Shown here: one piece after another, positions 5,176-9,495 of the stretch
How the letters are laid out: each line of letters opens with the position of its first letter
How positions within the stretch are numbered: the stretch's first letter is position 1
Assembly: GCA_030692145.1 (NCBI GenBank)
Contig: JAUYCU010000004.1
Span: 1 to 9,495 of the forward strand
Direction: 5' to 3'
Length of the DNA: 9,495 nt
Source: a bacterium
GTDB lineage: Bacteria > Patescibacteriota > Minisyncoccia > RBG-13-40-8-A
Program-made: the position numbers and the translations under genes
Notes under the pieces: model-generated
The model's database searches: none
Told to the model about the DNA's origin: nothing
Seen by the model: the letters and a program-made list of their open reading frames with translations, nothing else

Positions 5176-6822
5176 ATGAGTAAACAATTTAAATTCGACG
5201 AGGATGCTCGTCAGTCATTGAAAAGAGGAGTGGATAAGCTTGCCAATGCGGTACGCGTTACTCTCGGACCAAGGGGAAGAAATGTTGTTTTGGATAAGGG
5301 TTTTGGTACGCCGACAATAACCAACGATGGAGTAACCATTGCCAAGGAAGTCGAGTTGGAAGACAAATTCGAGAATATGGGTGCGGAACTGATAAAGGAA
5401 GTTGCGGAAAAAACTAGTGATTTTGCCGGCGACGGAACAACCACGGCCGTGGTTTTGGCGCAAGCAATGGTTGAAGAAGGCCTGAAAAACGTTACTGCGG
5501 GAAGCGACCCCCTGGGGATTAAAAAAGGAATCGATAAAGCGGTAAAAGCAACCATCGAAATTTTGAATAAAATCAAAAAACCGATTAAAACCAAGAACGA
5601 AAAAGCGCAGGTGGCAACTATTGCCAGCGAAGATAAAGAAGTGGGCGAGATGATTGCCGATGTTATGGAAGAAGTCGGCAAAGATGGAGTAGTTACCGTG
5701 GAGGAATCACAGACTTTCGGGCTTTCCAAGGAATTGGTCGAAGGTATGCAGTTCGATAACGGCTATATTTCTCCTTATATGGTTACCAATGCCGAAAGAA
5801 TGGAAGCAGAACATAAAGAGCCGTATATCCTGATTACTGACCAGAAAATTTCCGCAATAAACGATATTCTGCCGATTTTGGAAAAATTGAGCCAGACTGG
5901 GAAAAAATCTCTGGTGATTATTGCCGACGATATTGAAGGCGAAGCACTGACAACCCTGATACTCAATAAACTTCGCGGCACATTCAGTTCTTTGGCAGTT
6001 AAGGCTCCTGGTTTCGGCGACAGGAAAAAAGAAATGCTTCAGGACATCGCCGCTGTTACCGGCGGCAAACTTATTTCCGAAGAAATCGGACTGAAACTGG
6101 AAAACGCGGAAATCGAAATGCTCGGTCAGGCCACGAAAATTATTTCCACCAAAGAAAACACAACTATTGTTGGCGGGAAAGGGGACAAAGAAGATATCCA
6201 GAAAAGAATCAAACAAATTAAAGCACAATTGGAAAAAACCGATTCGGAGTTCGACAAAGAAAAAATGCAGGAAAGATTGGCAAAACTTGCCGGAGGAGTT
6301 GCGGTGATCAAAGTCGGAGCGGCAACCGAAGCGGAAATGAAATACAAGAAATTTAAAATTGAAGACGCTTTGAACGCAACGCGCGCGGCAATTGAAGAGG
6401 GAATTGTTCCCGGTGGAGGTGCGGCTTTGATTAGGGCAGCGTATTCACTCAACGAACACCTTAAGGGCGATTTGGATGAAGAGGAAAAAATCGGCGTGAA
6501 AATAGTGATGAAGGCACTAGAATCCCCTCTAAGGCAAATTGCCGAAAATTCGGGCATTAAGGATATTTCGATTATGGTTGAAGATATTCTCAAGGAAGAA
6601 AATATCGGCTACGATTTCAGTAAAATTGACCCGCGTGACATCAAAAAATCGCGGGTGAATATGATTGAAGCAGGGATAATTGATCCACTAAAAGTTACCA
6701 GGGGTGCGCTGCAGAACGCCGCTTCCATGGCTTCAATATTTTTGACAACCGAAGCGGTAATTACCGACAAGCCGGAAGAGAAGAAAGAAATGAGTGGAGG
6801 TATGCCGCCAATGGATTATTAA
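5176..6822 (+). CDS. groEL: GroEL chaperonin (Cpn60)
   Basis: A full-length 548-residue group I chaperonin, which with GroES folds proteins in an ATP-driven double ring. ATP-site landmarks are LGPRGRNVVLDK (30-41), TITNDGVTIAKE (47-58) and GDGTTTA (85-91, with the catalytic-site Asp at 86). VPGGG (411-415) and the second key Asp, in the segment EDALNATRAA (D397), are also in place. The apical domain includes the LIIADDIEGEALTTLILNKLRG-type segment. The C-terminus is a short tail ending GGMPPMDY, with only one GGM unit rather than the long repeat of E. coli. No truncation or frameshift is seen. No Shine-Dalgarno sequence precedes the ATG, and no clear terminator follows before lemA, 45 bp downstream. 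Confidence 0.98.
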   Translation: MSKQFKFDEDARQSLKRGVDKLANAVRVTLGPRGRNVVLDKGFGTPTITNDGVTIAKEVELEDKFENMGAELIKEVAEKTSDFAGDGTTTAVVLAQAMVEEGLKNVTAGSDPLGIKKGIDKAVKATIEILNKIKKPIKTKNEKAQVATIASEDKEVGEMIADVMEEVGKDGVVTVEESQTFGLSKELVEGMQFDNGYISPYMVTNAERMEAEHKEPYILITDQKISAINDILPILEKLSQTGKKSLVIIADDIEGEALTTLILNKLRGTFSSLAVKAPGFGDRKKEMLQDIAAVTGGKLISEEIGLKLENAEIEMLGQATKIISTKENTTIVGGKGDKEDIQKRIKQIKAQLEKTDSEFDKEKMQERLAKLAGGVAVIKVGAATEAEMKYKKFKIEDALNATRAAIEEGIVPGGGAALIRAAYSLNEHLKGDLDEEEKIGVKIVMKALESPLRQIAENSGIKDISIMVEDILKEENIGYDFSKIDPRDIKKSRVNMIEAGIIDPLKVTRGALQNAASMASIFLTTEAVITDKPEEKKEMSGGMPPMDY

Positions 6823-6834
6823 AAATAAAAGTAG

Positions 6835-6851
6835 TATAATTGATATATAAT
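6835..6851 (+). promoter_or_regulatory. Two overlapping TATAAT boxes before lemA
   Basis: Perfect TATAAT hexamers occur at 6835-6840 and 6846-6851, 27 and 16 nt before the lemA ATG. Neither has a good -35, and the region is AT-rich. With no terminator after groEL, lemA may be transcribed both by read-through and from here. Confidence 0.35.
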
Positions 6852-6867
6852 TATTAAATCAGAAATT

Positions 6868-7425
6868 ATGAAATCTTTACTATCTATTGTTCTCGGCATT
6901 GTTGTCGTTATCGTGCTTTGGGCAATCGGAGTTTTCAATGGCCTAATCAAGCTGAAAAACAGAACCGATGAAGCATGGTCGGACATCGACGTGCAGTTGA
7001 AAAGAAGGCACGATTTGATTCCGAATTTAATCGAAACAGTTAAAGGTTATGCTGCGCATGAGAAACAGACATTCGAAAGCGTAACCAATGCCCGGACAAA
7101 AGCAATCAGTGCGCAGGGAATTGGCGAAAAAGCAAAGGCGGAAGATATGTTGTCGAATACCCTAAAAACTCTTTTTGCTGTTGCCGAAGCATATCCCGAC
7201 TTAAAAGCGAATGTAAATTTTCTGGAATTACAGCGCGAGCTTTCCGATACGGAAAACAAAGTTCAGGCATCGCGCAGATTTTACAACGGCAATGTCCGCG
7301 ACTTAAATATCAGGATTGAAACATTTCCTTCAAGGATAATCGCCGGAATGCTTGGATTCAAGAAAAGAGAGTTTTTCGAAATCGAGAACGCAGCAGAAAA
7401 AGAAGTCCCGCAAGTGAAATTCTAA
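6868..7425 (+). CDS. lemA: LemA family membrane protein
   Basis: A 185-residue LemA-type protein: one N-terminal transmembrane helix (about 4-24), then an extended helical domain. The family core is clear, with NGLIKLKNRTDEAWSDIDVQ (24-43) continuing into LKRRHDLIPNLIETVKGYAAHE (44-65), and near the C-terminal part LSDTENKVQASRRFYNGNVRDLN. LemA proteins are common next to htpX, and membrane or envelope stress roles have been proposed, but the biochemical function is not established. Length is normal. No Shine-Dalgarno sequence precedes the ATG. A strong terminator separates it from htpX, so the pair is adjacent but probably transcribed separately. Confidence 0.93.
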   Translation: MKSLLSIVLGIVVVIVLWAIGVFNGLIKLKNRTDEAWSDIDVQLKRRHDLIPNLIETVKGYAAHEKQTFESVTNARTKAISAQGIGEKAKAEDMLSNTLKTLFAVAEAYPDLKANVNFLELQRELSDTENKVQASRRFYNGNVRDLNIRIETFPSRIIAGMLGFKKREFFEIENAAEKEVPQVKF

Positions 7426-7449
7426 AGACTGCTTGATATTATAGACAAC

Positions 7450-7480
7450 AAGCCCCGCATCCGCGGGGCTTTGAATTTTT
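7450..7480 (+). terminator. Rho-independent terminator after lemA
   Basis: AAGCCCCGC (7450-7458) pairs with GCGGGGCTT (7463-7471) over an ATCC loop, followed by a T-rich tail (TTGAATTTTT). It begins 25 nt after the lemA stop and precedes the htpX promoter. Confidence 0.92.
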
Positions 7481-7515
7481 GAAATTTTCTGCTACGATTG
7501 AGGTATAATAATTCT
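7479..7515 (+). promoter_or_regulatory. htpX promoter, apparently giving a leaderless mRNA
   Basis: A perfect TATAAT (7504-7509) ends 6 nt before the ATG at 7516. TTGAAA (7479-7484, 5/6) lies 19 bp upstream of it, partly in the T-tail of the lemA terminator. The longer reading frame from TTG at 7498 would place the start codon upstream of the -10, so ATG 7516 is preferred. Confidence 0.6.
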
Positions 7516-8403
7516 ATGACACTCTATACGCATATTGATTCCAATATTCATAAAACCTGGATGCTCTTCGGGGTGTTTTTTGTTATTGTCATCGGCTTGG
7601 GATGGTTTTTGAGTTACTATTTTGAGGACCAGGTAATTCTGTTTATTGCGGTTTTTGTCAGCATCTTTATGAGTTTTATCAGTTATTGGTTTTCTGATAA
7701 AATTGTTCTGGCAATGTCGCGCGCCAATCCGATTACTCACGAACAAGCGCCGGAACTTTATCATATTGTCGAAAACCTGACGATTACCGCTGGCTTGCCA
7801 ATGCCGAGAATTTATCTTATCGATGACCCGTCTCCGAACGCTTTTGCAACTGGCCGGGACGCTAAACACGCTGTTGTGGCCGTAACGCGAGGACTTTTGG
7901 AAATTCTGGATAAAACAGAACTTGAAGGCGTGATTGCTCACGAATTAAGCCATATCGGAAACAAAGATATGCTTTTACAAACCGCGGTTGTGGTTTTGGT
8001 TGGCGTAATTACCATGATTGCCAATATTTTTATGCGCGGAAGATTTTTCGGAAGAAAAGGCAATGATAGGGGGGGCGGACAAGCTGGGGCAATATTAATG
8101 ATAGTCGGCTTGGTTTTTATAATTCTTTCTCCGATATTTGCCAAGCTAATTCAATTTGCGATTTCGCGGAAAAGAGAATACTTGGCTGATGCCTCGGGCG
8201 CGCTTTTAACCCGCTATCCCGAAGGACTTGCGCGGGCATTGGAAAAAATTTCGCAAAATCCTATACCCTTACGTGTTGCCAATAATGCTACTGCGCATTT
8301 ATTTATCGCCAGCCCCTTCAAAGGTAAAAAGATTTCCAATCTTTTTTCCACGCATCCACCAGCAGAAGAGAGAGTAAAAAGATTAAGAGAAATGTCAGCC
8401 TGA
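7516..8403 (+). CDS. htpX: HtpX zinc metalloprotease (M48B), membrane quality control
   Basis: A 295-residue integral-membrane peptidase that degrades damaged or misassembled membrane proteins, with its active site at the cytoplasmic face. Helices lie at about 14-34, 40-58, 154-172 and 192-213. The zinc site is HELSH (H142, E143, H146) with a third ligand E221 in REYLADASGALLTRYPEGLA. Other family blocks are PMPRIYLIDDPSPNAFATGR (95-114) and the C-terminal STHPPAEERVKRLREM. The start is set at ATG 7516: it gives the usual N-terminus MTLYTHIDSN and follows a TATAAT by 6 nt, while a six-codon extension to TTG 7498 would run through that box. It follows lemA, a common pairing, and its stop TGA lies in the loop of a hairpin. 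Confidence 0.96.
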   Translation: MTLYTHIDSNIHKTWMLFGVFFVIVIGLGWFLSYYFEDQVILFIAVFVSIFMSFISYWFSDKIVLAMSRANPITHEQAPELYHIVENLTITAGLPMPRIYLIDDPSPNAFATGRDAKHAVVAVTRGLLEILDKTELEGVIAHELSHIGNKDMLLQTAVVVLVGVITMIANIFMRGRFFGRKGNDRGGGQAGAILMIVGLVFIILSPIFAKLIQFAISRKREYLADASGALLTRYPEGLARALEKISQNPIPLRVANNATAHLFIASPFKGKKISNLFSTHPPAEERVKRLREMSA

Positions 8404-8431
8404 GGCTGATTAGCCTCTGGCTAAAGTTTTT
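8395..8431 (+). terminator. Tandem hairpins and T-run after htpX
   Basis: TCAGCC (8395-8400) pairs with GGCTGA (8404-8409) around the htpX stop codon TGA. TTAGCC (8410-8415) then pairs with GGCTAA (8419-8424) and leads to AGTTTTT. The second hairpin plus T-run should terminate transcription. The middle arms can instead pair with each other: GAGGCT (8402-8407) with AGCCTC (8412-8417). Confidence 0.65.
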
Positions 8432-8439
8432 AATTGAGA

Positions 8440-9495
8440 ATGAAAAAATTAAGTTTTAAAAATAAAAATGTATTGGTATTTGGTCTCGGAATTTTGGGTG
8501 GCGGAGTGGCAACCACTAATTGGTTTTTAAAACAAGGAGCAAAAATAACAATTACTGATTTAAAAAATAAAAATCAACTTCAGGAATCGCTTAAAAAAAT
8601 AAAAGGAAAATACAAGCTGTCTCTGGGTGGGCATACAAAAAGCGATATAGATGCAAATGAAATAATAGTTGTCAATCCTGATGTTTCGATTGAAAACGAA
8701 TTTATTAAATACGCCCGCTCAAGAAGTAAAATTATTGTTAACGAGGCTTCTATTTTTTTTGAAAATTTTAAAAAACCCATTGTGGCCATTACGGGAACTC
8801 GCGGTAAAACAACAACTGTTATTTGGATTAATCATTTTTTAAAAACGCGATTTAGAACAAGTCCGGCCGGCAACTCGATTGACTGCCAGTTTTTAAAAGT
8901 CCTGAGCTCCAAAAACCGCCTGGATGTTTCTGTTGTTGAAATATCTTCATTTCATCTCGAATACTTTAACAATACTAAATCGGCTCCCGACATAGCTGTT
9001 ATAACCAATATTTATCAAGACCATTTAAACCGCCATAATACCTTAAAGAATTATGCATTAACCAAGGCTAATGTTTTTAAAAATCAGAACGAGAATCAGA
9101 ATTTAATCCTGAATTACGATAATAAGTGGACAAAACTATTTTTAAAATTGAAGCCGAAATCAAAAATATGGTTCTTTTCACTTACGCCCTTGCCATTGAA
9201 TTTGAACGGGCTTTATTATGCGAAAAACAATGCAATTTTAAACTTCAACAGGAAACGATCAAAAGTTATTAATCTAATCGGTTTCGAGAAAAAACTCGGC
9301 AGACACAATCTCCAGAATATTTTAGCCAGTTCCTTGGCGGCTTATCTTTTCGGAATTAAATGGAACGATATCCGGAAAGCAATAAAAAATTTGCCTTGTA
9401 TAGAATTTAGACAGCAAGAAATTTTCAAGAGCAAAAACTTAACAATAATAAACGACACAACAGCAACGTCACCGGAGGGCGGCATTGCGGCATTG
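8440..9495 (+). CDS. murD: MurD-like UDP-N-acetylmuramoyl-L-alanine:D-glutamate ligase (C-terminus beyond window)
   Basis: 352 codons are open to the window edge; MurD is usually about 430-460 residues, so the end is missing. MurD adds D-glutamate to UDP-MurNAc-L-Ala in the cytosol during peptidoglycan precursor synthesis. Features include a Rossmann-like N-terminal domain with VFGLGILGGGVA (13-24) and the ATP P-loop AITGTRGKTTT (116-126). VVEISSFHLE (165-174) corresponds to the MurD ELSSFQLE block. TNIYQDHLNRH (189-199) and ALTKANVF (206-213, with K209 at the position carbamylated in this family) follow, then GRHNLQNILAS (287-297). FRQQEI followed by INDTTATSPEGG (337-348) fits MurD rather than MurC, MurE or MurF. 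It starts 36 nt after htpX, past the terminator hairpins, with no Shine-Dalgarno sequence. A TTTAAT at 8429-8434, 5 nt before ATG, may be its -10. Confidence 0.9.
   Translation, partial: MKKLSFKNKNVLVFGLGILGGGVATTNWFLKQGAKITITDLKNKNQLQESLKKIKGKYKLSLGGHTKSDIDANEIIVVNPDVSIENEFIKYARSRSKIIVNEASIFFENFKKPIVAITGTRGKTTTVIWINHFLKTRFRTSPAGNSIDCQFLKVLSSKNRLDVSVVEISSFHLEYFNNTKSAPDIAVITNIYQDHLNRHNTLKNYALTKANVFKNQNENQNLILNYDNKWTKLFLKLKPKSKIWFFSLTPLPLNLNGLYYAKNNAILNFNRKRSKVINLIGFEKKLGRHNLQNILASSLAAYLFGIKWNDIRKAIKNLPCIEFRQQEIFKSKNLTIINDTTATSPEGGIAAL

Noticed and set aside
5211..5729. Long antisense open frame (172 codons) opposite groEL, and others at 5707-6228 and 6126-6593
   Set aside because: They are mirror frames of a well-conserved chaperonin gene, with low-complexity Ser/Phe-rich products, no start signals and no recognisable domain.
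7498..7515. Six-codon N-terminal extension of HtpX from a TTG
   Set aside because: It would place the start codon upstream of a perfect TATAAT, and the residues (RYNNS) are just the translation of that promoter box; ATG 7516 gives the usual HtpX N-terminus.
1..9495. Alternative genetic code (UGA as Gly or Trp)
   Set aside because: htpX and the 48-codon gene end at TGA exactly where their families or overlaps predict, and no conserved Gly or Trp is encoded by an internal TGA.

Overview
The window looks like a piece of a small, moderately AT-rich bacterial chromosome. The gene content suggests Patescibacteria (Candidate Phyla Radiation, Parcubacteria-like). The grounds are a cupin-type glucose-6-phosphate isomerase, a nucleotidyltransferase-like protein of a kind I associate with these genomes, a lemA/htpX pair, a MurD-like ligase with a GTRGKTTT P-loop, and a solute-binding protein held by an N-terminal membrane helix instead of a lipid anchor. 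The lineage call is inference. TGA acts as an ordinary stop (htpX and the 48-codon gene end in it), so the UGA=Gly recoding of some CPR lineages is not seen. I found no rRNA, tRNA, CRISPR array, insertion sequence or phage integration signal.

Layout. Left edge, minus strand: a 3'-truncated cupin phosphoglucose isomerase (1-518), then a terminator (546-571) ending a four-gene minus-strand operon read from 3073 to 586. That operon is a 48-aa very basic protein, a four-helix membrane protein of the YvlD/phage-holin-4 family, secG, and a family-5 extracellular solute-binding protein. The junctions are ATGA, a 12-nt gap and TAATG, so the operon is tightly packed and probably translationally coupled. 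A divergent promoter region (about 3074-3134) separates it from a plus-strand gene for a winged-helix plus nucleotidyltransferase-like protein (3135-4145).

Next come a PD-(D/E)XK nuclease-like gene (4227-4700) with by far the strongest expression signals in the window, groES (4794-5084), groEL (5176-6822), lemA (6868-7425), htpX (7516-8403) and the first 352 codons of a murD-like gene (8440 to the right edge). The plus-strand genes form a protein-quality-control neighbourhood: a chaperonin pair, then LemA and the membrane protease HtpX. The flanking genes serve secretion (SecG), substrate capture and the cell wall (MurD).

The most unusual features are regulatory. Several genes have a -10-like hexamer ending only 6 to 8 nt before the start codon, which suggests leaderless mRNAs; this also corrects the htpX start to 7516. 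In contrast, the PD-(D/E)XK gene has a textbook TTGACA/extended -10 promoter, a perfect AAAGGAGG ribosome binding site, and a terminator whose loop contains its own stop codon. Also worth checking are a tandem 17-bp repeat with an inverted half-site upstream of groEL, a perfect G-quadruplex motif inside the nucleotidyltransferase gene, and overlapping alternative hairpins after htpX. I see no fully new multi-gene system. The best candidates for undescribed biology are the 48-aa basic protein and the PD-(D/E)XK gene with its expression signals.
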